This document shows, piece by piece, positions 36,282-46,145 of a stretch of 64,000 nt of DNA (its first letter is position 1; each line of letters begins with the position of its first letter). Location: contig NZ_CP139957.1 of the NCBI RefSeq assembly GCF_034343125.1, forward strand, positions 1,511,001-1,575,000, read 5' to 3'. The translations under genes were made by a program, and so were the position numbers. The notes under the pieces were generated by a model that saw only the letters and a list, made by a program, of their open reading frames with translations, did no database searches and was not told the DNA's origin. This DNA comes from Caldicellulosiruptor danielii. GTDB lineage: Bacteria > Bacillota > Thermoanaerobacteria > Caldicellulosiruptorales > Caldicellulosiruptoraceae.

Positions 36282-38831
36282 TTAGATATTTTTTGCAAAT
36301 AAATTATGAAACAAAGATGGAAATAATGAACAGATTATGATGATTCCCCATTCAAGACTTTTCAAGGAACTCACTTCAAATACTATACCCAGCTGTGGTA
36401 TATATATTACCAGTAAAAATAATACAAATGATGAAATTACAGCAATCAAAAGGTATATGTTTCCGAACAACATTGATAATACATTCCTTTTATTTGTCGA
36501 ACACTCAAAGGCAAAAATGAGCTGAGATATTACAAGTGTAGCAAAAGCAACTGTTCTTGACGTTTTAAGTTCATAGCCTTTAAAAAGAGGTAAGTAAAAC
36601 GACAAGGTTGCAAATATACCGATTAAAAGCCCTCTTAGCATTATTTCATGCTTAAGTCCACCTGCAAAAAGGCTTTCTTTTTTGGGTCTTGGCTTTCTCT
36701 TCATTAAGTCTTCATCACCTTTGGAAAGAGAAAGGGCTGCTGCAGGAAGACCATCTGTCACAAGATTTACCCACAGAATTTGCATGGGTAAGAGTGCAAT
36801 TGGCAAATTTAATATTGAGGTAAAAAGCATTATCATTACCTCACCTATATTACAAGCAAGAAGATATTTAACAAACTTTTTTATATTGTCATATACAATT
36901 CTTCCCTCTTCAATAGCATGGACAATCGTAGAATAATTATCATCAAGTAATACCATTGAAGCAGCTTCTTTTGTAACGTCACTTCCACTTATCCCCATGG
37001 CAATACCAATATCTGCTTCTTTGATTGCTGGTGCATCATTTACTCCATCACCTGTCATGGCAACAATGTTCCCTTTTCTTTTTAAAAGTCTTACAATTTT
37101 TAGTTTGCAAAGCGGGTCTACCCTTGCAAATACCGAAATATTGTCAATATTCTTTTCTATAAACTTCTCATCCTTTTCAAGTTCTTCGCCTGTGACCACC
37201 TCTTCAAAGCTTTCTGCAATTCCAAGTTCCCTTGCTATTGCAAACGCTGTAAGCTTATGGTCACCCGTTATCATAACTGTTTTAACTCCAGCCTTCCTTG
37301 CCTTGCTAATTGCCAGCTTGACACCTCTTTTGGGTGGGTCTATCATTCCAATAAGTCCTAAAAAAATCATATCATCTACATCTTGTGAATTAAATTTCAT
37401 GCACATAAGCAAAACCCTCAATGCTGCACTGCACATCAGTTCATTTTTCTTGGCAATTATCCTCTTTTCATAGGAGGTAAGTTCTTTAATTGTCCCATCT
37501 TGACACATATAAAACTTGCATCTTCCAATTAAGCTTTCATATGCACCCTTGACAAATAAAATACTGCTATCACTATATTTTACTGTCACACCCATATACC
37601 TTTTGTTAGAGTCAAAAGGTATTTCTGCAACTTTTACTTCTCTTCTTATATATTCTTTATATTTTTTTGCCAAAACCAAAAGTGCTATTTCAGTTGGATC
37701 ACCACTTGTTTTTAAGTCATTTTTGATTTTTTCCAATTCTGCATTGTTACAGTTAACAGCACACATCATTATGTAATCAAGAAGCTGATTCTTCAAAATT
37801 CGGCCGTTTAAAAGAATCCTTCCTTTCAAATCATACCCTGTCCCTTCAACTTCAATGCTTAAATCAACTGTCTCTATCCTTTTTACAGTCATCTTGTTCT
37901 CAGTCAAAGTCCCTGTTTTGTCAGAACAAATAACGTTCACACACCCCAAGGTCTCAACTGAAGAAAGTTTTCTAACAAGAGCATTTTTCTTTGCCATACG
38001 TTGAACACCTATCGCCAAGGTAATTGTTACAACAGCAGGAAGCCCTTCAGGAATTGCAGCAACTGCCAAACTTATTCCTATCATAAACATGTCATAGATA
38101 TTTTGTTTTCTAATTATTCCCAATATTACTATTACACTGCATATAGTAATACAAATTGCTGCAAGTATTTTACCAAGCTGGTTTAATCTGACTTGCAAAG
38201 GTGTTTTAGTCTCCTGTGTTTCTCCCAGTACCTTTGCTATTCGTCCCATTTTGGTGTTAAGCCCTATTGATGTAACCTTCATCAAACCTTTTCCTTTGAC
38301 TACGTACGTACCCATATAAAGTTCATTTTTACTGTGAACATCCTTGTCCACAGCTATAGACTCACCTGTTAAGATAGACTCGTCAACCTTCAGTGAATAT
38401 CCTTCGACTAATACTCCATCTGCTGGAATTCTGTCTCCTTCTTCAATTACTACAATGTCTCCTACTGTTACATATTTTGCTTCAATTACTTCTAATTTTC
38501 GGTCTCTAATGACTTTTGCTTTGTAGGAAATATAGTTTTTTAATGATTCCAAAGCTCTTTCAGCTTTGTATTCCTGAATAAACCCCAACGTACCGTTTAA
38601 AATTATAAGGAAAAAGATAACAATAGCATCTAAAAATTCGCCAAGTAAAAATGATAAAGCTGTAGATACAGCCAAAATCAAAACCAGAATATCTTTGAAC
38701 TGGTTTAAAAATATTGAAAGTGATTTCTTTCCTTTTTCAATCTCTATCTCATTCATACCAAATCTCTTCAAATTCTCTTCAGCTTCTTTGAAAGAAAGCC
38801 CTTTTTCAAAGCTTTTTAGATTGTTCACCAT
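36282..38831 (-). CDS. Calcium-transporting P-type ATPase (P2A type)
   Basis: Integral membrane cation pump of 849 residues. The actuator motif is LTGESIAVDK, the phosphorylation site is CSDKTGTLTENKMT and the hinge is MTGDGVNDAPAIKEADIGIAMG. The fourth helix PEGLPAVVTITLAIGVQRMA and the sixth-helix region NLVTDGLPAAALSL carry the residues expected for Ca2+ sites I and II. No regulatory domain follows the last helix. Ca2+ export is the best reading; Mn2+ cannot be excluded. It has its own upstream region shared with the divergent ABC exporter. Confidence 0.93.
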   Translation of the reverse strand: MVNNLKSFEKGLSFKEAEENLKRFGMNEIEIEKGKKSLSIFLNQFKDILVLILAVSTALSFLLGEFLDAIVIFFLIILNGTLGFIQEYKAERALESLKNYISYKAKVIRDRKLEVIEAKYVTVGDIVVIEEGDRIPADGVLVEGYSLKVDESILTGESIAVDKDVHSKNELYMGTYVVKGKGLMKVTSIGLNTKMGRIAKVLGETQETKTPLQVRLNQLGKILAAICITICSVIVILGIIRKQNIYDMFMIGISLAVAAIPEGLPAVVTITLAIGVQRMAKKNALVRKLSSVETLGCVNVICSDKTGTLTENKMTVKRIETVDLSIEVEGTGYDLKGRILLNGRILKNQLLDYIMMCAVNCNNAELEKIKNDLKTSGDPTEIALLVLAKKYKEYIRREVKVAEIPFDSNKRYMGVTVKYSDSSILFVKGAYESLIGRCKFYMCQDGTIKELTSYEKRIIAKKNELMCSAALRVLLMCMKFNSQDVDDMIFLGLIGMIDPPKRGVKLAISKARKAGVKTVMITGDHKLTAFAIARELGIAESFEEVVTGEELEKDEKFIEKNIDNISVFARVDPLCKLKIVRLLKRKGNIVAMTGDGVNDAPAIKEADIGIAMGISGSDVTKEAASMVLLDDNYSTIVHAIEEGRIVYDNIKKFVKYLLACNIGEVMIMLFTSILNLPIALLPMQILWVNLVTDGLPAAALSLSKGDEDLMKRKPRPKKESLFAGGLKHEIMLRGLLIGIFATLSFYLPLFKGYELKTSRTVAFATLVISQLIFAFECSTNKRNVLSMLFGNIYLLIAVISSFVLFLLVIYIPQLGIVFEVSSLKSLEWGIIIICSLFPSLFHNLFAKNI

Positions 38832-39027
38832 CGCGGTTTTATTATCCTCGACCGGATATCTATAAACAATATTATTAAAAAGCTTAATGTTTTATGAAGG
38901 ACAAATAAAAGCTTAAAAAAGTGAGCTAAATATTAAAATTCTTATATTTATTTTCACATAAAACAGGTTTATAATGTATTAAAGTAGCCAGCAAATGAAA
39001 ATTTAAATTCGGAAGGGTGCTTCTTAC

Positions 39028-40773
39028 GTGGACAATTTAAAAAGATTATCACCATATTTTCGAAAATATAAAAAATTTTTAATCCTCGGCTTTGCTCTCA
39101 TTTGCATATCAATAACTCTCGGAATGGTAAATCCATATATCTCTAAACTGATAATTGACCAAGTAATTTCAAAGAAAAAGTATCACTTTCTTTTACCATT
39201 TGTCATAATAATGCTCAGTGTAAGCATAGTGCGAGGCCTTATAAGATATGGTCACTCCTACTTATTTGAAACCGTATCCCAGAATATACTGTATGAACTT
39301 AGAGAAACACTTTATAATTTTTTGCAAAGACAGACCTACGAATTTTATGACAAAACTCGAACAGGAGAAATCATGGCACGCATGACAGGTGACTTGGAAG
39401 GAATTAGAATGTTTTTCTCTACTGCCTTAGCTTTGCTTGCTGAAAATATTTTGAACTTTTCGATATCCCTTACCATAATGTTTATTCTAAATGTAAAGCT
39501 CACAGTTGCTCTACTTCTCTCAACACCTATATTGCTAATTTTGGTTTATATTTTTGACAGAACTATAAGACCAGAATTTATTAAGATACGAGAAAAATAT
39601 TCAAAACTCAATACAGCAACCCAGGAAAATATTACAGGTATCAGAGTTGTAAAGGCTTTCTCACAAGAAAATTTTGAGATAGAGAAATTTTCGTCTGCCA
39701 ATAGCGAATATAAAGAACAAAATATAACGGTGGGACTTATCTGGGGCAAATTCTTTCCTATGATTGAAGCGGTAACATCTTTACTTGTTCTGATTATTTT
39801 CGCGCTGGGCGGTTTTATGGTAATTAAAAATTCAATCACAATTGGAACACTTATGGCTTTTCAGGGATATCTTTGGGCTATAATTTGGCCTTTGAGGTCC
39901 TTGGGATGGATTATAAGCATGGTGGAAAGAGCAAACGCTTCTTGCGAAAGAGTATTTGGATTGCTCAGCACACCTGTCAAAATCAAAGGAAAACCAACTC
40001 CATTTGAAGTTAAAGAAGGGTACGTAAGATTTGAAAAGGTGTATTTCAAACACTCTGGAAATCTTGTGTTAGAAAATATCAATTTTGAAGTAAAACCTAA
40101 AATGAAGGTTGCCATAATGGGACCAACAGGTTCAGGAAAATCTTCTGTGGTAAATCTTATACCTCGTTTTTATGACGTCTCAAGCGGAAGAGTACTAATA
40201 GATGAAATAGATGTGAGGGATTACGATCTTAAAAAGCTCAGAAGCGCAATCTCTGTAATTCCTCAAGAGACATTTCTATTTTCTGACACTATCGCAAACA
40301 ACATAGCGTATGGTGTGGAAAATGCTTCTTTGGAAGATATAATAAACGCTGCTAAACTTGCTCAGGCGCATGAGTTTATTATACAGTTCCCAGATGGATA
40401 CGATACTCTTGTTGGAGAAAGAGGAATTGGCCTTTCAGGTGGTCAGAAACAACGTATTGCAATCGCAAGAGCTCTTTTAAAAAAACCTAAAATATTAATC
40501 CTCGATGATGCAACATCAGCAGTTGATATGGAAACAGAATATTTGATAAGCAAAGCTTTAGAAGAATATTTTAAAGACTGTACAGTATTTATCATTGCTC
40601 ACAGGATTTCAATGGTAAAAGATTGTGACTTGATACTCTACCTTGAAAATGGAAAGATTGTAGAAAAAGGAACCCATAGTGAACTTTTGGCTATAAAAGG
40701 CAGATATTACAATATATTTGTTCAGCAATACAAAGATATTCTAAGTTCACAAAAAGAAGGTGATAGACTTTGA
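39028..40773 (+). CDS. ABC exporter half-transporter with degenerate catalytic site
   Basis: Half of a multidrug-type heterodimer. The 581 residues have six transmembrane helices (1-320) and an ATPase domain with Walker A GPTGSGKS, Q-loop VIPQETFLFSD and signature LSGGQKQR. Walker B is ILILDDATSAVD, with Asp where the catalytic Glu normally stands, and the switch His is in IIAHRIS. That substitution marks the degenerate-site partner, as in TM287 and BmrC. The start is a GTG at 39028. It overlaps the next gene by four bases. Confidence 0.93.
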   Translation: MDNLKRLSPYFRKYKKFLILGFALICISITLGMVNPYISKLIIDQVISKKKYHFLLPFVIIMLSVSIVRGLIRYGHSYLFETVSQNILYELRETLYNFLQRQTYEFYDKTRTGEIMARMTGDLEGIRMFFSTALALLAENILNFSISLTIMFILNVKLTVALLLSTPILLILVYIFDRTIRPEFIKIREKYSKLNTATQENITGIRVVKAFSQENFEIEKFSSANSEYKEQNITVGLIWGKFFPMIEAVTSLLVLIIFALGGFMVIKNSITIGTLMAFQGYLWAIIWPLRSLGWIISMVERANASCERVFGLLSTPVKIKGKPTPFEVKEGYVRFEKVYFKHSGNLVLENINFEVKPKMKVAIMGPTGSGKSSVVNLIPRFYDVSSGRVLIDEIDVRDYDLKKLRSAISVIPQETFLFSDTIANNIAYGVENASLEDIINAAKLAQAHEFIIQFPDGYDTLVGERGIGLSGGQKQRIAIARALLKKPKILILDDATSAVDMETEYLISKALEEYFKDCTVFIIAHRISMVKDCDLILYLENGKIVEKGTHSELLAIKGRYYNIFVQQYKDILSSQKEGDRL

Positions 40774-42563
40774 ACAATTCCACAAAAAGGCTTAGAATTG
40801 AAGAAGATGAACCAATAACAAAACCTTTTAACTGGTCACAGTTTGTAAGACTTTTGAAATATATAAAGCCATATAGAAGGTACTTTATATACTCTCTTCT
40901 TCTGATGATGCTTGCTACATTCTACAATCTTGCCGGACCGTATTTGATAAGATTGGTTATTGATATTGATATTCCCCAGAGAAACATCCATGCTCTTTTG
41001 TATAAGGCAGTTTTCTATATTGTGCTTACTTTACTGTACGTAATAAGTCTTCGTGTAAGAACCATATTTATGACAAAACTCGGCAACAATGTAGTCTCAG
41101 ATATTCGAATGCATCTTTTTACTCATCTTCAGAAACTATCTCTTAACTTTTTTGACAGTCGACCTGCAGGCAAAATAATGGTAAGGGTAATGAATGACGT
41201 TGATTCTTTATCAGAGCTTTTGTCTAATAGTATTTTAAATGTGTTGGTTGATACTTTAAACCTTTGGGCTATCATAGCAATAATGCTTTCAATAGATGTA
41301 AAACTTTCCATTGTCGCACTTGGAGTGCTTCCTTTGTTAATCTCAATAATCATAATATTAAAAAATACCATAAGAACAAGATGGCAAGATGTTAGGAAAA
41401 AATCGTCCACTTTAAATGCTTACATCCATGAAAGCATACAGGGAATGAAAGTAACTCAGGCTTTTGTTAGAGAAGAAAAAAATGCTGAAATTTTTAAAAT
41501 GTTAAACACTGCATTTAAAAATACATGGATGAAAGCAATCAGAGTAAACAACCTATTTTGGCCAAGCATCGAATTCACTGGAACTCTCTCGAGTGTTTTT
41601 ATATTTCTTTTTGGCATCTGGATGATGAGAAAGGGGTACACAACACTTGGCACGATCATAGCATTTTCTAATTATATGGGAATGTTCTGGCAACCCATTA
41701 ACAATATATCTAACTTTTATAACCAGCTGGTGGTTGCAATGGCATCAACCGAACGTATATTTGAAATTCTCGATACTCAACCGGATGTTCAAGATAGCCC
41801 AGATGCATATGACTTGCCACCAATTAGAGGTGAAATAACGTTTGAAAATGTTTCTTTTTCATACGACGAGGAAAAACTTGCTTTAAAGGATGTTTCATTT
41901 ACCATTAAAGCAGGTGAGACAATTGCGCTTGTAGGAGAAACAGGTGCAGGAAAAACTACAATAATAAATCTCATTGCAAGGTTTTATGACCCTCAAAAAG
42001 GAAGAATCTTGATTGACGGACATGACATCAAAAAAGTAACTTTAAACTCTTTAAGAAAGCAAATGGGTATAATGCTTCAAGACACATTTATATTCTCTGG
42101 TACAATTGCAGACAACATTCGATACGCAAAACCTGATGCCACAATGGATGAAGTAATAAAGGCTGCAAAGATTGTTAATGCGCACGAGTTTATTATGAAG
42201 ATGGAAAACGGATATGATACTGAGGTAAACGAAAGAGGAAGTCGGCTCTCCTCAGGTCAAAGACAGCTCATTGCATTTGCCAGAGCACTTTTAGCTGACC
42301 CAAAAATACTGATATTAGATGAGGCCACATCGGCAGTAGATACTCAAACAGAGGTCTTAATTCAACAAGCTATAGAAAAATTGACATCTGGCAGGACTTC
42401 AATTATTATAGCTCACAGACTGTCCACAATCAGAAATGCTGACAGGATATTTGTTATCCACGATGGACAAATTGTTGAAGAAGGCAGTCATACTCAGCTT
42501 CTTGAGAAGAAAGGTTATTATTATAATCTCTACTCTTCACAGTTCAAATATTTTGAAAAATAA
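40770..42563 (+). CDS. ABC exporter half-transporter with intact catalytic site
   Basis: Partner of the preceding gene, 597 residues. The TTG start overlaps its stop (TTGA), so the products are made in equal amounts. Six transmembrane helices are followed by an ATPase domain with Walker A GETGAGKTT, Walker B ILILDEATSAVD (catalytic Glu present) and IIAHRLS. Its signature is LSSGQRQ rather than LSGGQ, so the altered signature and the altered Glu come from different subunits. In the dimer those two changes meet in one ATP site, as expected for heterodimeric exporters. Substrate unknown. Confidence 0.94.
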   Translation: MNNSTKRLRIEEDEPITKPFNWSQFVRLLKYIKPYRRYFIYSLLLMMLATFYNLAGPYLIRLVIDIDIPQRNIHALLYKAVFYIVLTLLYVISLRVRTIFMTKLGNNVVSDIRMHLFTHLQKLSLNFFDSRPAGKIMVRVMNDVDSLSELLSNSILNVLVDTLNLWAIIAIMLSIDVKLSIVALGVLPLLISIIIILKNTIRTRWQDVRKKSSTLNAYIHESIQGMKVTQAFVREEKNAEIFKMLNTAFKNTWMKAIRVNNLFWPSIEFTGTLSSVFIFLFGIWMMRKGYTTLGTIIAFSNYMGMFWQPINNISNFYNQLVVAMASTERIFEILDTQPDVQDSPDAYDLPPIRGEITFENVSFSYDEEKLALKDVSFTIKAGETIALVGETGAGKTTIINLIARFYDPQKGRILIDGHDIKKVTLNSLRKQMGIMLQDTFIFSGTIADNIRYAKPDATMDEVIKAAKIVNAHEFIMKMENGYDTEVNERGSRLSSGQRQLIAFARALLADPKILILDEATSAVDTQTEVLIQQAIEKLTSGRTSIIIAHRLSTIRNADRIFVIHDGQIVEEGSHTQLLEKKGYYYNLYSSQFKYFEK

Positions 42564-42573
42564 TGACCTAATT

Positions 42574-42606
42574 AAAAATGGCCGGTAAATAGAACCAGCC
42601 ATTTTT
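42574..42606. terminator. Bidirectional terminator
   Basis: AAAAATGGC (42574-42582) pairs with GCCATTTTT (42598-42606), extended by CGGT/ACCA with one mismatch. It lies between the convergent ABC exporter and the 123-residue protein gene, with T runs on both strands. Confidence 0.8.
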
Positions 42607-42611
42607 GTGAT

Positions 42612-42983
42612 TCATGCCTGGTATCTGTTTATTGTACTGTGAAGCTGTGTCTGCCATTTTTCATAAACTGGTATTATTTCGTTTTGATACTTGGCAAGAA
42701 GCTTTTCTGCTACTGGATGCTTATACATCTGAAGAAGTTCGCCCAACCTTTCCTGAAATTCATTTTCTGTGTTTTGAAGACTTTCTACATCAAACTCATC
42801 TTGAATTACCCTCAGAGCACTTGAAATACTCAAAAATGCTTCAATGATATCGTTCAAAAGATAAAAAGAGTCCTCAAACCTCAGCTGCGGAATTTGAACA
42901 CTTATGATATGCTCAAAAGCTTCTGACATGGTAGAGGTAAGCTCATTTATCTTTTGGATAATCTCTAAGTACTTTTCATTCAT
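42612..42983 (-). CDS. Hypothetical helical protein
   Basis: 123 residues, unrecognised. It is almost wholly alpha-helical in character, acidic, without signal peptide, membrane segment, cysteine or catalytic motif. QNTENEFQERLGELLQMY may form a short coiled coil. The ATG at 42983 lies downstream of rplL but beyond a strong terminator, so it probably has its own promoter. Composition matches its neighbours, giving no sign of transfer. Confidence 0.75.
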   Translation of the reverse strand: MNEKYLEIIQKINELTSTMSEAFEHIISVQIPQLRFEDSFYLLNDIIEAFLSISSALRVIQDEFDVESLQNTENEFQERLGELLQMYKHPVAEKLLAKYQNEIIPVYEKWQTQLHSTINRYQA

Positions 42984-43066
42984 TTTTCTAACCCAGCCTT
43001 CCTAAACTTAGTGTAAATATGTAATTTATAATACCACAATTAAATCAAGATTTCATCTACTAAATT

Positions 43067-43099
43067 GAAAAAGGGCGGGAAATCTCCCCGCCCTTTTTC
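43067..43099 (-). terminator. Terminator of the rplJ-rplL operon
   Basis: A perfect 13-base stem, GAAAAAGGGCGGG (43067-43079) with CCCGCCCTTTTTC (43087-43099), 17 bases after rplL. It marks the end of the ribosomal operon at a point where most bacteria continue into rpoB. Confidence 0.9.
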
Positions 43100-43115
43100 A
43101 GTAGTTTAACATTCA

Positions 43116-43505
43116 TTATTTGAGCTCAACTTTTGCACCAACTTCTTCGAGTTTCTTCTTAATCTGCTCAGCTTCTTCTTTTGAAACATTTTCTTTGATT
43201 GGCTTTGGAGCACCATCAACAAGGTCCTTTGCCTCTTTCAATCCAAGACCAGTTATCTCTCTTACAACTTTGATAACCTTAATCTTATCGCTACCAGCGT
43301 CTGCTAAAATAACATTAAATTCTGTCTTCTCCTCTGCAGCTGGAGCTGCTGCCTGAGCACCTGCAACTGGAACTGCTGCAACTGCAACTGGAGCTGCCGC
43401 TGTAACACCAAACTCTTCTTCCAAAGCTTTTACCATCTCAGAAAGCTCCAATACTGTCAATGTTTTGATTTCTTCAATCAATCTTTGAACCTTTTCGCTT
43501 GCCAT
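43116..43505 (-). CDS. rplL: Ribosomal protein L7/L12
   Basis: Flexible stalk protein that recruits translation factors. About 129 residues from the ATG at 43505 ([14 protein letters not shown]); eight more codons are open upstream but include the ribosome site. The dimerisation domain, the Ala-rich hinge ([20 protein letters not shown]) and the C-terminal domain ([20 protein letters not shown]) are all present. It is translated after rplJ with 48 bases between them, and a strong terminator follows. Confidence 0.97.
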   Translation of the reverse strand: MASEKVQRLIEEIKTLTVLELSEMVKALEEEFGVTAAAPVAVAAVPVAGAQAAAPAAEEKTEFNVILADAGSDKIKVIKVVREITGLGLKEAKDLVDGAPKPIKENVSKEEAEQIKKKLEEVGAKVELK

Positions 43506-43553
43506 CTTAAAAACAACCTCCCATTTCAAAATTTTTTTAATTTTTTATTTATG

Positions 43554-44078
43554 TTAAGCACTCTGCTTTTTAGCAATAGCATCGAGTGCCAGAACAAGCT
43601 TCCTAATTGTACCAGAAAGTACATATACAAGACCAGACATTGGCGCGTTCAAGCCACCAAGCATCTTTGCAATAAGCTCTTCTCTTGATGGAAGTTTGGA
43701 AAGTGCATCAACCTCATCTGCAGAAATCACTTTGCCTTCAATAAATCCGCCTCTTATTTCTAACTTTTCAAGGTCTTTCGCACCTTCTTTTAATACCTTT
43801 GCAACCTTTACAGGGTCATCGTATGAAAATGCAACGGCAATAGGCCCTTCAAAAAACTGTTCAAGCTCAGAAAGATTATTTTCCCTTACAGCAAAGGTAA
43901 ACAAAGTCTTTTTTACAACCTTGTACTCAATTCCTGCTTCTCTTAGCTTCTTCCTGAGCGCTGTGTCCTGCTCTACGGTAATCCCATGATTGCAAACAAT
44001 CACACCAGCTTTTGCTTTAGACAACTTATCCTTATATTCATTTAGAAGCTGTTCTTTTACTGTTCTTGACTTTGCCAA
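43554..44078 (-). CDS. rplJ: Ribosomal protein L10
   Basis: Stalk base that holds the L7/L12 dimers. About 174 residues. The TTG at 44078 (MAKSRTVKEQLLNEYKDKL) follows AGGGAGGTG with 6 bases spacing; an ATG nine codons earlier overlaps the ribosome site. The RNA-binding N-terminal domain and the C-terminal helix for L12 binding are intact. A structured L10 leader lies directly upstream and should mediate autoregulation. Confidence 0.96.
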   Translation of the reverse strand: MAKSRTVKEQLLNEYKDKLSKAKAGVIVCNHGITVEQDTALRKKLREAGIEYKVVKKTLFTFAVRENNLSELEQFFEGPIAVAFSYDDPVKVAKVLKEGAKDLEKLEIRGGFIEGKVISADEVDALSKLPSREELIAKMLGGLNAPMSGLVYVLSGTIRKLVLALDAIAKKQSA

Positions 44079-44104
44079 CAAATTCACCTCCCTTTTGTAT
44101 CCCA

Positions 44105-44300
44105 TAAAAATTATTAAAGCCTCTTTAAGTTTACCTTAAAGAGGCTGTAATTATCCCTCACCCATTCAGCCAATATATAGAAAGTAAATTTCAAACCATC
44201 TTGGCCGACGGGTTTTAACATAATTACAACCTCGGTAGGCAAACCTTTAAGCAAAGTACCTTTAAAAAGTACTTTGCACCTACTGTCTTCGGTTGTAGGC
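44105..44300 (-). ncRNA. Ribosomal protein L10 leader with attenuator
   Basis: 5' leader RNA bound by the L10-L12 complex for feedback control of rplJ-rplL. On the reverse strand it contains GCCTACAACCGAAGACAGTA and CCTACCGAGGTTGTAATTAT, the conserved kink-turn segments of this family. Long pairing elements include GCAAAGTAC with GTACTTTGC. The 3' end is a terminator-like hairpin, AGCCTCTTTAAG/CTTAAAGAGGCT (44118-44146), followed by a T-rich tail. The 5' boundary is approximate. Confidence 0.88.
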
Positions 44301-44338
44301 TATTCATTTTTTAAATTTTTTAGAAAATTTTTATACCA

Positions 44339-45031
44339 TTACAACGGTTTTAATGGGTTTATTTTAATTCCAGGTCCCATTGTTGTTGCTACTGTGATGC
44401 TTTTTATAAACTGTCCTTTTGCAGCAGCTGGTCTTGCTTTGATAATTGCATCTATTAGTGTTCTATAGTTTTCAAGAAGCTTCTCTTTACCAAATGAAAC
44501 CTTACCAATTGGAGAGTGAATTATAGCTGTCTTATCAAGCCTAAATTCAACTCTACCAGCTTTTGCTTCTTTTACAGCTTTTGCAATATCCATTGTCACT
44601 GTTCCTGATTTTGGGTTTGGCATCAAACCTTTGGGACCCAAAATCTTGCCAAGTCTTCCTACCAAACCCATCATATCGGGTGTTGCAATGCACACATCAA
44701 AATCTGTCCAACCTTCATTTTGAATCTTTGCAACAAGCTCTTCTGCTCCGACATAATCTGCTCCTGCTTCTTCTGCCTCTTTTGCCTTGTCACCTTTTGC
44801 AAAAACTAAAACTCTTACGTTTTTACCTGTACCGTTTGGCAAAACCACAGTGCCTCTTACCTGCTGGTCTGCATGTCGTGGATCTACATTTAACCTTACA
44901 TGAACTTCTACCGTTTCGTCAAACTTTGCATAAGATGTTTTTAATGCAAGTTCAATTGCTTCTTCTGGATCATAAAGCTTTGTCTTATCAACAAGTTTTG
45001 CGGCTTCTTGATATTTCTTACCTCTGAACAT
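44339..45031 (-). CDS. rplA: Ribosomal protein L1
   Basis: Binds 23S rRNA at the mobile L1 stalk near the E site. 230 residues, normal length. The signature ([20 protein letters not shown] with [11 protein letters not shown] following) is complete. It follows rplK by 76 bases and precedes the L10 leader. In many bacteria L1 represses its own operon; no obvious mimic of its rRNA site was checked here. Confidence 0.97.
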   Translation of the reverse strand: MFRGKKYQEAAKLVDKTKLYDPEEAIELALKTSYAKFDETVEVHVRLNVDPRHADQQVRGTVVLPNGTGKNVRVLVFAKGDKAKEAEEAGADYVGAEELVAKIQNEGWTDFDVCIATPDMMGLVGRLGKILGPKGLMPNPKSGTVTMDIAKAVKEAKAGRVEFRLDKTAIIHSPIGKVSFGKEKLLENYRTLIDAIIKARPAAAKGQFIKSITVATTMGPGIKINPLKPL

Positions 45032-45107
45032 TCCCTTTGTAAACCTCCTTTGTGGTATTTGCGGCTATAAATTAACCTCCCACACCCATCCTTAGGTGCA
45101 AACTATA

Positions 45108-45533
45108 TTAGTCTTCAACTACAATTCCCATGCTTTTTGCAGTACCTTCAATGGTTCTCATAGCAGCCTCCAAAGATGCAGCAGTCAAGTCTGGCATCTT
45201 TTGTTCAGCAATCCTTCTGATTACATCTCTTTTTAATGTAGCTACCTTTTGTTTGTTTGGTTTTGGAGACCCGCTTTCAATTCCCGCAGCTTTCTTCAAC
45301 AGAACTGATGCTGGAGGCGTCTTTGTAATGAATGTAAAAGACCTATCAGAATAAACAGTTATAACAACTGGAATAATCAATCCAGCATCTTTCGCTGTTC
45401 TTTCATTAAACTCCTTGCAAAACTGCATAATGTTAACACCATGCTGACCTAATGCAGGTCCAACTGGTGGTGCTGGTGTTGCCTTACCTGCTGGAATTTG
45501 AAGCTTTATTTGGGTTAAAACTTTCTTTGCCAT
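45108..45533 (-). CDS. rplK: Ribosomal protein L11
   Basis: Binds the GTPase-associated region of 23S rRNA with L10 and is needed for the stringent response. 141 residues, normal length. The N-terminus [20 protein letters not shown] contains the Pro-rich thiostrepton-binding face, and the C-terminal RNA-binding domain ends with [12 protein letters not shown]. It follows nusG by 40 bases, the standard order. Confidence 0.97.
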   Translation of the reverse strand: MAKKVLTQIKLQIPAGKATPAPPVGPALGQHGVNIMQFCKEFNERTAKDAGLIIPVVITVYSDRSFTFITKTPPASVLLKKAAGIESGSPKPNKQKVATLKRDVIRRIAEQKMPDLTAASLEAAMRTIEGTAKSMGIVVED

Positions 45534-45573
45534 TTTTCTTTTTCACCTCCTGGTTGACTTGAGTTTAAATATA

Positions 45574-46098
45574 TCATAATCTTTCTACTTGGTGGTAATC
45601 AAATTCTACAGGAGTTTCTCTCCCAAATAGGTTGAGCATTACTTTTACCTTTTTTCGTTCTTTATTTATTTCAACAACTGGCCCATAAAAGTCAGTAAAC
45701 GGACCAGATACAACCTTCACATTATCACCAACTTCAATGTCAAATACCTCTACAACCTCTTCCTTGATACCCATCGCTTCTATTTCTTCATCTGTAAGAG
45801 GTGTGGGTTTGGATTCAGGGCCCACAAAACCAGTCACGCCTCTGACATTTCTTATGGTGTACCATATCTCATTATCCATTACAGCTTTGATTAACACATA
45901 CGAAGGAAATTTCTTTTTTTCTTTTACAATCTTCTTTCCCTCTTTAATTTCAGTTACAAGTTCTGTGGGAATCCTGATATCTAAGATTCTATCAGATAAA
46001 TTTCTGTTTTCAATTATTTTTTCCAAATTGGCTTTTACTTTATTTTCATAACCTGCATAGGTATGAACAACATACCATTTTGCTCTTTTATCGCTCAT
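45574..46098 (-). CDS. nusG: Transcription factor NusG
   Basis: Binds the RNA polymerase clamp to alter elongation and termination. 174 residues: the NGN domain (KWYVVHTYAGYENKV to about 115) and the KOW domain at the C-terminus (VGDNVKVVSGPFTDFYGPVV). It lies between secE and rplK as in most bacteria. Confidence 0.97.
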   Translation of the reverse strand: MSDKRAKWYVVHTYAGYENKVKANLEKIIENRNLSDRILDIRIPTELVTEIKEGKKIVKEKKKFPSYVLIKAVMDNEIWYTIRNVRGVTGFVGPESKPTPLTDEEIEAMGIKEEVVEVFDIEVGDNVKVVSGPFTDFYGPVVEINKERKKVKVMLNLFGRETPVEFDYHQVERL

Positions 46099-46145
46099 TT
46101 TGAAGGGCTAAAAGCCCGCCCTCCTTTTTTCTCAAGAATTGCTTT

